This document shows positions 17,732 through 26,916 of a stretch of 37,600 nucleotides of DNA, in pieces. A program made the position numbers and the translations under genes. How positions within the stretch are numbered: the first letter of the stretch is position 1; each line of letters begins with the position of its first letter. The notes below the pieces were generated by a model that did no database searches, was not told where the DNA came from, and was given only the letters and a program-made list of their open reading frames with translations. Location of the stretch: the NCBI GenBank assembly GCA_003354135.1, contig PIVK01000028.1:1-37600 (forward strand), read 5' to 3'. The stretch comes from Rhodospirillales bacterium (GTDB lineage: Bacteria; Pseudomonadota; Alphaproteobacteria; Rhodospirillales; GLO-3).

Positions 17732-18886
17732 ATGGTTCTATCGAGGTTCCGGGCAGTTGTTGTGGGGGCGGCACTTTTGTTGCCAGCCTGTTCTTTTACC
17801 GAAGACGCGCTTTGGCCTTCTCTGACCGGCGAAGATCCGGCAGAGGCCGAGACACGGCAGGTTGCTGCCGAGGGAGGGGCTCCGGCTACTGCTGACGCCG
17901 AAATGGTGATCGCGCCCGGCCAGCCGCCGTTGGGTACGGGAGACTTTGAGCCCGCCGGCGTGACGGCCGGTTCCTCTACGGGGACCCTTGTCGGGAAAAA
18001 GGTGCAGGAGTTGCGCGAGGAGTTGACGCGCATGCAGGCTTCGGTTTCGCAGCACAACGGGGGCCTACAGGACCTCCGTGCCCGCATTGTCCAGGACTCG
18101 CAACGCTATCATGGCGCCGTGGCGGCGATCAATGTGCGCCTTCAGGTGGGCACCACCCGGGGCAACCCGATCCTGGTGCAGCAGTTCAACACCGCCCAGA
18201 CCGATCTCGATCGGATCTCGGTCGACATCAGCGAGATGAACAAGCTCGCGACTGCCGTGTCCGGTGATTCGACCATGTCGGCCTATCTGTCGGAGCGGGC
18301 GCAGGCCACCTTTGGCATCTCGGGTGCGGTGGATGAGGACCACCGCCAACTGGCGATCCTCGAGGACGAGGTCAACCGCACCGTCGTGCTTATTGACCGC
18401 CTTCTCAAGGAGGCCTCCGAAGACGTCCAGCGCCAGACCAATTACGTGACGATCGAGCGCAGCAACCTCAACCTTCTATCCATAGCGATCAAGAACGGCG
18501 AGATCCTCGGCGCCAGCTTGCCGAACCGTACCGGTCTTGCCCTGGCCCGTCCGTCGGGCCCCCTGGCGGCGCAGAACACGGCGGGCCGGCGGCCTCTGGT
18601 CGTCATCCGCTTTGACCGGGCGAATGTTGCCTATCAGCAGGCGCTCTACAACGCTGTGAGCAAAGTTCTGGAGAATCGGCCCGACGCCACTTTCGATCTG
18701 GTGGCCGTGGCCTCGGCAACCGGCGGGGCGGCACGCCAGGCGATAAACACCACCAAGGCCCGCCGCCATGCCGACACAGTGAAGCGTTCGCTGATGGATA
18801 TGGGGCTGTCCTCCAACCGTATCGCCATGTCCAACAAGGTCGTGACCGCTGCCCGGGGAGCGGAGGTCCACCTCTACCTGCGTTGA
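17732..18886 (+). CDS. Lipoprotein with coiled coil and degenerate OmpA-like C-terminal domain
   Basis: 384 residues. Lipoprotein signal peptide with lipobox LLPAC (Cys20). A disordered Ala/Glu/Pro-rich linker (about 25-80) is followed by a coiled-coil stretch (GKKVQELREELTRMQASV), a helical middle, and a C-terminal domain (about 285-384; PLVVIRFDRANVAYQQALYNAV ... TKARRHADTVKRSLMDMGLSSNRI) with the helix pattern of OmpA-like peptidoglycan-binding domains. The usual TD pair of the GHTD motif is missing (VASAT instead), so peptidoglycan binding may be lost or altered. The residue after Cys is Ser, compatible with outer-membrane sorting. The gene stands alone, followed by a terminator. Precise function is unknown; an envelope structural or trafficking role is inferred. 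Confidence 0.82.
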   Translation: MVLSRFRAVVVGAALLLPACSFTEDALWPSLTGEDPAEAETRQVAAEGGAPATADAEMVIAPGQPPLGTGDFEPAGVTAGSSTGTLVGKKVQELREELTRMQASVSQHNGGLQDLRARIVQDSQRYHGAVAAINVRLQVGTTRGNPILVQQFNTAQTDLDRISVDISEMNKLATAVSGDSTMSAYLSERAQATFGISGAVDEDHRQLAILEDEVNRTVVLIDRLLKEASEDVQRQTNYVTIERSNLNLLSIAIKNGEILGASLPNRTGLALARPSGPLAAQNTAGRRPLVVIRFDRANVAYQQALYNAVSKVLENRPDATFDLVAVASATGGAARQAINTTKARRHADTVKRSLMDMGLSSNRIAMSNKVVTAARGAEVHLYLR

Positions 18887-18912
18887 CGCGGACAGGCAGT
18901 GGAAGTCTTGTG

Positions 18913-18950
18913 AAGGCCGGTTCCCCTGCCAGGGGCCGGCCTTCGTCTTT
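18913..18950 (+). terminator. Rho-independent-like terminator after the lipoprotein gene
   Basis: Inverted repeat AAGGCCGG (18913-18920) ... CCGGCCTT (18936-18943), with the inner arms CCCCT/AGGGG around a GCC loop, followed by CGTCTTT. It lies 27 bases beyond the lipoprotein stop and 31 before the gpt start. The T-tract is short, so efficiency is uncertain. Confidence 0.7.
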
Positions 18951-18974
18951 CCCCGGCTGAGAGAAGATGATCCG

Positions 18975-19430
18975 ATGTCTTCCGCATCCCGGACACTGGC
19001 CCTGGGCTGGACCGATATCGAACGGGACGCGCGGCGTCTAGCAGAAAAGCTGTCCGGGAAGGAACCATGGGAGGGCATGGTGGCGATCACCCGGGGGGGC
19101 ATGGTCCCCGCCCTTTTGATTGCCCGCGCGCTGGACATCCGTGTCATCGATACCTTGGGGCTCGCCAGCTACGAAGGACGTGTGCCCGGGGACGTCGAGA
19201 TTCTCAAGGCTCCCGAACGGGCAGCCGTCAGCGACGGACGGAATTGGCTCGTCATCGATGATCTTGTGGATACGGGCGGCACGATCGCGATGGTGCGCCG
19301 GCTTTTGTCTCGCGCCCATGTGGCCGCGATCTACGCCAAGCCGGCCGGCCGGTCGGCGGTCGACACCTATCTCGAAGAGGTCGCACAGGATACTTGGATC
19401 GTCTTCCCTTGGGAGGGGGACGAGGTGTAG
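18975..19430 (+). CDS. gpt: Xanthine-guanine phosphoribosyltransferase
   Basis: 151 residues, the normal size for Gpt. Salvages xanthine/guanine (and weakly hypoxanthine) with PRPP to the nucleoside monophosphate. The PRPP-binding signature is VIDDLVDTGGT (residues 93-103). VAITRGGMVPALLIARAL and the C-terminal YAKPAGRSAVDTYLEEVAQDTWIVFPWE match the E. coli Gpt pattern, including the tryptophan near the base-binding loop. It is preceded by a GAGA ribosome site. It lies between two exported-protein genes with no obvious functional link. Confidence 0.94.
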   Translation: MSSASRTLALGWTDIERDARRLAEKLSGKEPWEGMVAITRGGMVPALLIARALDIRVIDTLGLASYEGRVPGDVEILKAPERAAVSDGRNWLVIDDLVDTGGTIAMVRRLLSRAHVAAIYAKPAGRSAVDTYLEEVAQDTWIVFPWEGDEV

Positions 19431-19478
19431 ACTTATACTATGGGTCATTATCACCGCACCTTGGTATTAATTAATCCC

Positions 19479-20543
19479 ATGATCCGTCTTGCCGTCCTTC
19501 TCCTGGCTGGGCTCCTCACCGTTCCTGCGGCGGCCGAGCTGCCGCTGGATGAGTTGCGCCTCGCCGAAGGATTCCGGATCGAGTTGTTCGCCCGGGTTCC
19601 GGGCGCCCGCTCTCTCCGGGTGGGGCGGGACCAGCTTTTTGTCGGCACCCGTGCGGCATCCGTCTATGCGGTGGACCTCGAGACCCGGACCGTGTCCGAA
19701 GTGCTGACGGGTCTCAAGGCTCCCAACGGTATCGCATTGGACCAAGATTTCCTCTATGTGGCGGAACAGCACCGGATCGTTCGATATCGACGGGCCAGCC
19801 TCGGGCGTGCGGAGCCGGAGATCCTGTTCACCGGCCTGCCGGATAATTCCTGGCATGGCTGGCGCTATATGACGATGGGTCCGGACGGGCAGCTCTATAT
19901 TGCCATCGGGGCGCCGTGTAACATCTGCCGGCCCAAGGGCTACGAGGGCACCATCGTCACCCTGGAGGCCGGCGGCGGCACGCCCAAGATCTTTGCCCAA
20001 GGGGTGCGCAACTCGGTGGGGATGGATTTCCACCCGGCGACAGGTGAGCTTCACTTCACCGATAACGGCGCGGATCACATGGGTGACGACCTGCCGCCGG
20101 ACGAACTGAACCGGGCGCCCCGACGGGGGCTCCACTTCGGCTTTCCCTTCCATGGCGGCGGCAGTGCCAGGACATCACAATTCGCCCGCGAGCCGGTCCC
20201 CGCCGGAGCCGTTGGCCCCGAGATCGCCTTTGGGGCCCATGTGGCCGCACTCGGAATTCATTTCTATCGCGGAAGGCAGTTTCCCGGTCCTTACCGCGGT
20301 GATGCCTTCGTCGCCCAGCACGGATCGTGGAACCGCGGCGTGCCCGATGGTTACCGTGTGGTCCGGGTGCGGTTGACGGACGATGGCAGGGCCGAAGGAT
20401 ACGGGCCGTTCATCGAGGGCTGGCTCAGGGACGGCAAGGCCTGGGGCCGGCCGGTGGACATCGCGGAACTGCCGGACGGATCTCTGCTGGTCTCGGACGA
20501 CCGGGCCGGGGCCGTCTACCGGATCAGTCATGATGGGCGATAA
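19479..20543 (+). CDS. Exported PQQ-type sugar/sorbosone dehydrogenase-like beta-propeller
   Basis: About 354 residues with a clear signal peptide (MIRLAVLLLAGLLTVPAAAE, cleaved after AAA). The mature part is a soluble-glucose/L-sorbosone-dehydrogenase-like propeller: LRLAEGFRIELFARVPGAR, LKAPNGIALD, YMTMGPDGQLYIAIGAPCNIC with its paired Cys, FAQGVRNSVGMDFHP, FTDNGADHMGDDLPPDELN and FVAQHGSWNR. Relatives use PQQ to oxidise aldoses or sorbosone in the periplasm, but most members are uncharacterised. ATG 19479 is used because it begins the signal peptide; an in-frame ATG at 19440 would add 13 residues. Neither has a good ribosome site. No PQQ biosynthesis genes lie in the window. Confidence 0.85.
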   Translation: MIRLAVLLLAGLLTVPAAAELPLDELRLAEGFRIELFARVPGARSLRVGRDQLFVGTRAASVYAVDLETRTVSEVLTGLKAPNGIALDQDFLYVAEQHRIVRYRRASLGRAEPEILFTGLPDNSWHGWRYMTMGPDGQLYIAIGAPCNICRPKGYEGTIVTLEAGGGTPKIFAQGVRNSVGMDFHPATGELHFTDNGADHMGDDLPPDELNRAPRRGLHFGFPFHGGGSARTSQFAREPVPAGAVGPEIAFGAHVAALGIHFYRGRQFPGPYRGDAFVAQHGSWNRGVPDGYRVVRVRLTDDGRAEGYGPFIEGWLRDGKAWGRPVDIAELPDGSLLVSDDRAGAVYRISHDGR

Positions 20544-20612
20544 GCAGGCTATCGATATCCTAACCAGGGGCCCCGACCGACGCCAAGTAAAGCGTTCCTG
20601 ATTCCAAAAATC

Positions 20613-21449
20613 TCAAACGGCGATGTTGTCAATCAAACGCACTTTTCCCAGCCAAGCGGCGGCAAGAATGCGGCGCGGGCGTCCAGGCTCGGGACCGGTT
20701 CCGAGGGTCTCTGCGTCCCTAATGGTCACGTAATCGACCTTGTCGAAGCCCACCGAGATCAATTGAAACGCCGCCCACTCCTCCAGCATTGCCGGGTCTT
20801 CACCGGCTCGTGCCCGGTGCTCCATGGTGGTGACGGTCGTAAAAAGCACCGGCGCGATCCTGCGCTGCTCTTGCGTCAGGTAAACATTGCGTGAAGATAG
20901 GGCGAACCCGTCGGCTTCGCGGACCGTCGGCGCGCCTTCGACGGCAACCGGGATATCCAGGTCGCTCACCAGACGTCGGATGACCTGGAGCTGCTGATAG
21001 TCTTTCTCGCCGAACACGGCGATGTCGGGCAGGGCTTGAAGCAACAGCTTGGTCACCACCGTGGCTACACCTGTGAAGAAACCGGGCCGATAGGTGTCTT
21101 CCAGTAAATCACCCAGCCCCGCGACCGAGACGCGGGTCGTCGCATCAGCCCGGTACATCTCCGCCACCTCGGGCGCGAACAGCAGGTGGCAACCGGCGCC
21201 TTCCAGCTTGTTGGCGTCGCCCGTTTCGTCCCGGGGATAGGTGTCCAGGTCCTCTCCCAGGCCGAACTGCTTGGGGTTGACGAAGACGGTTCCCACCACC
21301 CGGTCGGCGATATCGAGTGCCCTCTTGACCAGCGACAGATGCCCTTCGTGAAGCGCCCCCATGGTGGGCACCAGTCCGACCCTGTACCCCTCGGCCCGCC
21401 ACGCGCCGACCCGTTTCCGAAGGTCCCCAACGGTACGTACAATGTCCAT
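20613..21449 (-). CDS. panC: Pantoate--beta-alanine ligase (pantothenate synthetase)
   Basis: 278 residues. Condenses pantoate and beta-alanine with ATP, the last step of vitamin B5 synthesis. Visible: LVPTMGALHEGHLSLV, containing the HIGH-type nucleotide motif, FVNPKQFG, GVATVVTKLL, VFGEKDYQQLQVIRR, and the KMSKS-like loop GFALSSRN. Length is normal. It starts two bases after the panB stop, so the two form an operon. Confidence 0.95.
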   Translation of the reverse strand: MDIVRTVGDLRKRVGAWRAEGYRVGLVPTMGALHEGHLSLVKRALDIADRVVGTVFVNPKQFGLGEDLDTYPRDETGDANKLEGAGCHLLFAPEVAEMYRADATTRVSVAGLGDLLEDTYRPGFFTGVATVVTKLLLQALPDIAVFGEKDYQQLQVIRRLVSDLDIPVAVEGAPTVREADGFALSSRNVYLTQEQRRIAPVLFTTVTTMEHRARAGEDPAMLEEWAAFQLISVGFDKVDYVTIRDAETLGTGPEPGRPRRILAAAWLGKVRLIDNIAV

Positions 21450-21451
21450 GG

Positions 21452-22288
21452 TTATGATTTTTTGTTCACACCGAAGCAGTGCTCCGGCCCGGGAAAACGC
21501 CGCGCACGGACGTCGGCGGCAAAAGTTTCCGCCGCTTTTTCGATCTCCGTCCCCAGGTCCGCATAACGCTTGACGAAACGGGGTGTAAAGTCCTGAAACA
21601 GGCCCAGCAGATCCTCGCTCACCAGCACTTGTCCGTCACAGGCTGCGGAGGCGCCGATCCCGATGGTAGGGACGGGAACGGCGGCGGTGATCTGCTGCGC
21701 CACCAGTTCCATCGTGCCTTCCACCAACAGGGCGAAGGCTCCGGCGTCGGTGACCGCACCGGCATCGGCGAAGATGCGTTTCGCCTCGTCCTCGTTCCGT
21801 CCGCGCGCCCGGTAGCCGCCCGACATGTTGACCGATTGCGGCTTCAATCCAATGTGGGCCATGACCGGAATCCCCCGCTCGGTGAGAAAGCGAACGGTCT
21901 CCGCCATTTCGGTTCCGGTTTCCAGCTTCACCGCCTGGGCCCCGGTTTCCGCCAGAACCCGCGCCGCGTTGGCGAAGGCCTGAGCCGGGCTTTCCTGGTA
22001 GGACCCGAAGGGCATGTCGACGACCACGCAGGCCTTTTCGCTCCCCCTCACGACGGCGGCCCCGTGGGCAATCATCATCTCCAGGGTTACGGACAAGGTC
22101 GACGGCAGGCCATAAAGCACCATGCCCATCGAGTCCCCGACCATCAGGATATCGACGTGCGGATCCAGCATCCGGGCCATGGGCGCCGAATAGGCGGTCA
22201 GCGCCACCAGGGGCTCGGCCCCCTTTCCCTTGCGCGCACGGAGCGCTGGGACGGTGATGCGTCCGTGACTGTGTCCGGAAGTGCTCAT
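21452..22288 (-). CDS. panB: 3-methyl-2-oxobutanoate hydroxymethyltransferase (ketopantoate hydroxymethyltransferase)
   Basis: 278 residues. Transfers a hydroxymethyl group from methylene-tetrahydrofolate to ketoisovalerate, giving ketopantoate. Blocks: [15 protein letters not shown], the Mg-binding [47 protein letters not shown] and [15 protein letters not shown] with its catalytic Glu. A GGAG site lies a few bases upstream of the ATG. It begins about 60 bases after ccoS on the same strand, so read-through from ccoGHIS is possible, although the genes are functionally unrelated. Confidence 0.95.
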   Translation of the reverse strand: MSTSGHSHGRITVPALRARKGKGAEPLVALTAYSAPMARMLDPHVDILMVGDSMGMVLYGLPSTLSVTLEMMIAHGAAVVRGSEKACVVVDMPFGSYQESPAQAFANAARVLAETGAQAVKLETGTEMAETVRFLTERGIPVMAHIGLKPQSVNMSGGYRARGRNEDEAKRIFADAGAVTDAGAFALLVEGTMELVAQQITAAVPVPTIGIGASAACDGQVLVSEDLLGLFQDFTPRFVKRYADLGTEIEKAAETFAADVRARRFPGPEHCFGVNKKS

Positions 22289-22348
22289 GGATTTGGGACT
22301 CCTCTTTTTCCCAAAAGCGCAACAGGCTACGGCGACCGGCCTTTCCGG

Positions 22349-22525
22349 TCAATCCTGCTGGTCTTTGTCCGGTGGCGCGGGCGGCGGGTCGTCATCGAAC
22401 AGGATGCGGTTGGCCGCCCCGTCCAAATCCTCGAACTGGCCGGTCTTTAGGGCCCAGAGAAAGGCCCCCAGGCCCAACAGGCCGAGAATAAGGGCGGCCG
22501 GAATCAGCAACAGCAGCGTGTTCAT
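22349..22525 (-). CDS. ccoS: cbb3 oxidase maturation protein CcoS
   Basis: Small membrane protein of 58 residues. It opens MNTLLLLIPAALILG and continues as a single N-terminal transmembrane helix, then LWALKTGQFEDLDGAANRILFDDD, the classic CcoS signature (GQFEDLDGAA.RIL.DDD), and an acidic/proline tail. CcoS is needed to insert haem b and copper into CcoN. Its ATG overlaps the ccoI stop by four bases (ATGA), giving the standard ccoI-ccoS coupling. Confidence 0.93.
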   Translation of the reverse strand: MNTLLLLIPAALILGLLGLGAFLWALKTGQFEDLDGAANRILFDDDPPPAPPDKDQQD

Positions 22526-24855
22526 AGGGCTCTCCCACGGTTCAACCGAAGTGCGTTGGCGATCACTGCGATCGACGACGCTGACATGGCGATGGCGGCG
22601 ATCAGCGGCGTTACCACCCCGGCCATGGCCAGCGGTACCGTGATTCCATTATAGAGGAAAGCCAGCGCGAAATTCTGTTTGATCAGCCTGTCCGCGCACC
22701 GCGCCACCCCGACGGCTTTGGCGACGGGCGCGAGGAGCCGGCCCTGGAAGATGACGTCGGCGGCTGTCTGACTGACGTCAGTGGCGGTGGAGGGCGACAT
22801 GGACACATCTGCCGCGGCCAGCGCCGGTGCGTCGTTAAGCCCGTCCCCCACCATGAGCACGTTCCGTCCCTCGACCCGCAGCTCATCGAGCCGCCGGCAT
22901 TTCCCGGCCGGATCTTCGCCCGCATGCCAATCGTTAATACCGGTCTCTTCCGCCACTGCCTCGACCACGCGTTGACGGTCGCCCGAAATCAGAATCACGC
23001 CGAGCCCCGCCGACTTCAATGCGGCCACCGTCTCGGCGGCGTCGGGTCGTGCCCGGTCGAGGAATTCGAAGCGCACTGGCTCCCGTCCCGGCCGCGCCAG
23101 CCACAATTCGGGCCCGTCGCCTTCGGCCCCTTCGAGGCCGCACCAGGACCGGCTGCCCATCCGGACTGGCCCCAGCTTAAGGCCCCGTCCCGGCTCCTCT
23201 TCGACGCCGGAGGCCAGCGGCACGTCTGGCCGGACCGCAGCCAGAGCCCGGGCCAGGGGATGACGGCTCGCCTGGGCCATGGAGGCGGCAAGGTCGAGGT
23301 CACCCCGGTCAATCCGTTCCAGCCCCACCGGGTGTGGGGTGCCGAGCGTGAGCGTCCCCGTCTTGTCGAAAACCACGGTATCGATCCGGGCCAGGCGTTC
23401 CAGCCCCGTGCCCGATTTCACCAGGGTCCCCAGGCGCATCAGGCGCCCCGATGCCACCACCTGCACTACCGGGACCGCAAGGCCCAGGGCGCAGGGGCAG
23501 GTGATGATGAGCACGGCGATGGCGATCAGAAGCGCCTCCTGCCAGGAAATTCCGGCGATAAGGAACCAACCGAGGAAGGTCGCCAACGCCAACAAATGGA
23601 CGGCGGGAGCATAAAGCCGGGCCACCCGGTCGGCGATGGCAACGTACTTGGCCCGGCCCCGCTCGGCATCCTCCATCAGGCGGACGATTTCCGCCAGCAG
23701 GGTGCCTTCGCCCACCGCATCGACCCTGAGCAGCAGCGGGCCGGATAAATTCATGGTTCCGGCGAAGACCTTGGCTCCGGGGTCGACCGCGACCGGCACC
23801 GTCTCGCCGGTGATCAGCGATGTGTCGAGATCGCTCCGGCCCTCGGTTACCCGGCCGTCGACCGAGATACGGTCGCCGGGGGCGGCAAACACCATCATGC
23901 CTCCTTCGACCTGTGTCGGCGGGACCAAGCGCTTGGTTCCGTCGGCCTCCACTATCGTCACCGCGGTGGCTCCGAGCGCCAACAGGTGTTCGGCGGAGGA
24001 CCGGGCGCGGCCCCGCGCGCGCCGATCAAGATAGCGGCCCACCAGCAGGAAAAAGAGCAGCGTGACGGCGGAATCAAAATAGACGTGGGGAGCGGAACGA
24101 ATAGTCTCGAACAGGCTCATACCGGCAGCAAGAATCACGGCCAGCGAGATCGGCACGTCCATGTTGAGACGCCCCGACCCGAGTGCAGCCAGGCCTGAAC
24201 GGAAGAAGGGCCGACCGGCATAGACAATGGCCGGAAGCGCGATGAGCCCCGACAGCCAATGCATGAGGTCGCGGGTTGCCGGCCCCATGTCCTGGAAATG
24301 CCCGGCCCAAACCGAGACCGAGAGCAGCATCACGTTGGCGGCTGCGAACCCGGCCACCGCCATGGCGCGCAGCAGTTCGGTTTCGCGCCGTGCCGCCTCG
24401 GCGTCCATCAGCGCCGGATCGAAGGGGACTAGGCGGTAGCCCAGCGCATTGACGGCCCCGACCAGGTCCTTGGCCTCCGCCTCGGCCTCGCGCCACATCA
24501 GAACCAGGCGCCGGGTGGTCATGTTGACCCTTCCCGACACCACGCCGTGCTGGCGCGCCAGGATGGACTCGATCAGCCACACGCAGGCGGCACAGTGCAG
24601 GCCCTCGACCATCAGGTTCAAGGCCCGGACGCCGTCCCCATGTTCGCGGACGTGGAGCGAATAGTCGACAGGTTGGCTGCCCTCGTCAGGGCGCAGCGGG
24701 CGTTGGTGTTCGTCCAGGCAGCGGCGCCGGTAATAGTTCTCCAACCCCAGCCCTTGAATGATGCCATAAGCCGCCTCGCAACCCGGGCAGCAGAAGCCTT
24801 CGGCGGTGCCACCGGTGGCGGGGATTTCCAATCCGCAGTGGAGGCAGGCGGTCAA
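22522..24855 (-). CDS. ccoI: Copper-translocating P1B-type ATPase CcoI
   Basis: About 777 residues. Exports copper across the inner membrane for cbb3 assembly. An N-terminal Cys-rich segment (TACLHCGLEIP ... FCCPGC) precedes an HMA domain with GLHCAACVW (Cys88, Cys91). Eight predicted helices are interrupted by the actuator domain (SLITGETVPV), the metal-site CPC at 453-455 (ITCPCALGLAVPV), the phosphorylation site DKTGTLT (Asp497) and GDGLNDAPALAAADVS. The start is a TTG at 24855, preceded by GAGG about ten bases upstream and 11 bases beyond the end of ccoH; homology starts exactly there and the longer frame to 25011 lies inside ccoH. Confidence 0.93.
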   Translation of the reverse strand: MTACLHCGLEIPATGGTAEGFCCPGCEAAYGIIQGLGLENYYRRRCLDEHQRPLRPDEGSQPVDYSLHVREHGDGVRALNLMVEGLHCAACVWLIESILARQHGVVSGRVNMTTRRLVLMWREAEAEAKDLVGAVNALGYRLVPFDPALMDAEAARRETELLRAMAVAGFAAANVMLLSVSVWAGHFQDMGPATRDLMHWLSGLIALPAIVYAGRPFFRSGLAALGSGRLNMDVPISLAVILAAGMSLFETIRSAPHVYFDSAVTLLFFLLVGRYLDRRARGRARSSAEHLLALGATAVTIVEADGTKRLVPPTQVEGGMMVFAAPGDRISVDGRVTEGRSDLDTSLITGETVPVAVDPGAKVFAGTMNLSGPLLLRVDAVGEGTLLAEIVRLMEDAERGRAKYVAIADRVARLYAPAVHLLALATFLGWFLIAGISWQEALLIAIAVLIITCPCALGLAVPVVQVVASGRLMRLGTLVKSGTGLERLARIDTVVFDKTGTLTLGTPHPVGLERIDRGDLDLAASMAQASRHPLARALAAVRPDVPLASGVEEEPGRGLKLGPVRMGSRSWCGLEGAEGDGPELWLARPGREPVRFEFLDRARPDAAETVAALKSAGLGVILISGDRQRVVEAVAEETGINDWHAGEDPAGKCRRLDELRVEGRNVLMVGDGLNDAPALAAADVSMSPSTATDVSQTAADVIFQGRLLAPVAKAVGVARCADRLIKQNFALAFLYNGITVPLAMAGVVTPLIAAIAMSASSIAVIANALRLNRGRAL

Positions 24856-24865
24856 AGGTCCCGCC

Positions 24866-25342
24866 TCAGAAAATTTTGATTTTGCGTGTATCCTGGAAGA
24901 CGGTATTGCCCCGCTTGGCGTGCACCCGGAGCGTCCACTGGCCGGGCAGCGGCACGGCCACCGGGGCGGTGTAGCGGCCATTGCCCTCCGTCTTGAGAAT
25001 GACCGCGACATCGTGACCTTCGTGGGTGGGGCGGATGAGGAAGGCCTCGACGAGGAGATCCTGGATCGGGTGCCCGTCGCGGTCCGTGAAGGTCGCGCTC
25101 ACCACACCACCATTGATTCCCGTCTCGATCTTCCACCCCAGAGCCTTCTGGGATTTCGCCGCAGCAAGCGTTTCATTGTAGGCGAGCCCCTTGCGGTAGT
25201 AGTCCTGGGTTTGGATGCCGGGGAAGGTTCCCACCGCCAGCGTGATCATGACGGCGTTGACCAGGATCACCACGGTCATGCCTCCGACGAAGATCCAGGG
25301 ATACCACCAACCCCGAGAACGCTTCTGTTTCACCTTGGCCAT
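24866..25342 (-). CDS. ccoH: cbb3 oxidase assembly protein CcoH (FixH family)
   Basis: 158 residues. One transmembrane helix near the N-terminus (WIFVGGMTVVILVNAVMITLA, split here as WIFVGGMTVV and ILVNAVMITLA) follows a basic start, then the FixH signature QTQDYYRKGLAYNETLA and a periplasmic beta-rich domain (FTDRDGHPIQDLLVEAFLIRPTHEG, QWTLRVHAKRG). It stabilises CcoN-CcoO/P assembly intermediates. The ATG lies four bases after the ccoG stop, with GAGG inside the ccoG end as the ribosome site. Second in ccoG-H-I-S. Confidence 0.92.
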   Translation of the reverse strand: MAKVKQKRSRGWWYPWIFVGGMTVVILVNAVMITLAVGTFPGIQTQDYYRKGLAYNETLAAAKSQKALGWKIETGINGGVVSATFTDRDGHPIQDLLVEAFLIRPTHEGHDVAVILKTEGNGRYTAPVAVPLPGQWTLRVHAKRGNTVFQDTRKIKIF

Positions 25343-25346
25343 TTTT

Positions 25347-26795
25347 CTACCTCTTCGGTCCGATGAACACTGTGTCGTGACGCACCGTTTTGCCGGTAGC
25401 GTGGTCTTCGAGTAACAAGGTGATGTTGGTGGAGCTTTCGGTCAGGGTCTCCGGGCGTGCCTTGAGGAAAACCCGGAAGCTGCCTACCCGGTCCGGCTTG
25501 ACCGTGAGGTCGGCCTGTTTCGAACCCTCGGCCGCGAATCCAATGACTCTCATGCTCAAGCCTTCAAGGCCTTCGGTCTGGAGTGTATAGGTCTTTTTCT
25601 CGCGCACCATGTTGAGGACCTTGAAGGTATAGCCATTGCGCACGCTTCCATTGGACAGGGTCACGAATAACGGCGCCCGGTCTCGGAGGACGTTGACCTC
25701 AAGTGTGGAGCGGAAGCTCAAACTTACCACCATGATCCCGATCACAAACGTGATCAGCGCAATGTAGGCAAAGGTACGGGGCCGGATCAGGCGGTTCTTC
25801 ACTTCGCCGCCCTTGGCCCGTGCCCTCTGGTTGGACTCGGAATCGTAGGTGATCAGCCCCCGCGGCAGCTTGAAGCGGTCCATGACAGAATCGCAGGCAT
25901 CCACGCAGAGGGCACAGCCGATACATTCCAGCTGAGACCCATCGCGGATGTCGATACCCGTCGGACAGGCGTGCACGCACACGCGGCAGTCGACACAATG
26001 CCCACGACCGGTGAAATTCTGTCCCGGGCTCGCCTTGTCCTTAGGATCCCCGCGCCAGGATTCGTAGGTTACGATCATGGAATTCTCGTCCATCATCGCG
26101 CCCTGGAAACGGGCATAGGGGCACATGTAAATGCAGACCTGTTCGCGGGCGAACCCGGCAAACAGGTAGGTGGTGAAGGTCAGGAAGCCGATCGAGGACA
26201 GTATCCAGGGCCCGGCGGTGAGGTCCACCACCTCGCGCGTGATCTCGAAGGCATCGCTGAAGTAGAGGACGAAGGTATAAGCCGTGGCTGCGGAAATCAG
26301 CAGCCATACCGCATGGGTTGCCCCTTTTTTTGCCAGCGTGTCCATGGACCAGGGGGCCTTGTGCAACTTGATCGCCTTGTTCCGGTCGCCCTGGAAAAGC
26401 CGTTCCACCATCATGAACAGGTCGGTGTAGACGGTCTGGAAGCAAGCGAAGCCACACCAGACACGTCCGAACAAAGACGTGGCGAAGAAAAGGCCGATCG
26501 CCGCCAGAACCAGGAGCCCGGTGAGGTAGTAGACTTCCTGCGGCCAGATCTCGATGGCGAAGATGTGTCCCCGCCGGCCATCGATATCCATAAGGACCGC
26601 CTGATTCGGTGCGCCCGGTCCGCGGTCCCAACGCAGCCAGGGCGTCAAGTAGTAGAGGCAGAGAAACAGCCACAGGGAAACGGTCTTCACCGTGCGGAAG
26701 ATGCCTTTAACCCTGCGGGGAAAAATCTTTTGCTGCTTGGCGTAGAGGGGGGGGGGCGGTGCCGGGCTCTCCGGGGCGGGCATGTTGTCAGGCAT
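25347..26795 (-). CDS. ccoG: cbb3 oxidase accessory protein CcoG (ferredoxin-type, polyferredoxin)
   Basis: About 482 residues starting MPDNMPAPES; GGAGAAG lies just before this ATG, and the frame continues upstream without family character. Membrane protein with several helices (VSLWLFLCLYYLTPWLRWD, VYYLTGLLVLAAIGLFF, IGFLTFTTYLFAGFA, FAYIALITFVIGIMVV), FGRVWCGFACFQTVYTDLFM, and two [4Fe-4S] motifs GHCVDCRVCVHACPTGIDI and ECIGCALCVDACDSVM, then an Ig-like periplasmic C-terminus (FixG_C). It is proposed to reduce Cu2+ during CcoI-dependent copper delivery. The N-terminal Pro-rich segment is encoded over a run of ten cytosines. First gene of ccoGHIS, after the ccoP terminator. Confidence 0.95.
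   Translation of the reverse strand: MPDNMPAPESPAPPPPLYAKQQKIFPRRVKGIFRTVKTVSLWLFLCLYYLTPWLRWDRGPGAPNQAVLMDIDGRRGHIFAIEIWPQEVYYLTGLLVLAAIGLFFATSLFGRVWCGFACFQTVYTDLFMMVERLFQGDRNKAIKLHKAPWSMDTLAKKGATHAVWLLISAATAYTFVLYFSDAFEITREVVDLTAGPWILSSIGFLTFTTYLFAGFAREQVCIYMCPYARFQGAMMDENSMIVTYESWRGDPKDKASPGQNFTGRGHCVDCRVCVHACPTGIDIRDGSQLECIGCALCVDACDSVMDRFKLPRGLITYDSESNQRARAKGGEVKNRLIRPRTFAYIALITFVIGIMVVSLSFRSTLEVNVLRDRAPLFVTLSNGSVRNGYTFKVLNMVREKKTYTLQTEGLEGLSMRVIGFAAEGSKQADLTVKPDRVGSFRVFLKARPETLTESSTNITLLLEDHATGKTVRHDTVFIGPKR
26747..26756. repeat. G10/C10 homopolymer within ccoG
   Basis: Ten uninterrupted G on the plus strand (C on the coding strand) encode the Pro run APPPPLY near residue 15 of CcoG. 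One-base slippage would truncate the protein soon after its start. Confidence 0.9.
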
Positions 26796-26916
26796 TTCTT
26801 CTCCACCGCTTGGCTCTTGCCCGGTCACGCGAGACCCCCAAGATCGCGTCTCAATAAGCTCCACCAGAATCGGGTGATTTGATCATTGCTTCAACAAGAT
26901 ACTTTACGGACACGTG

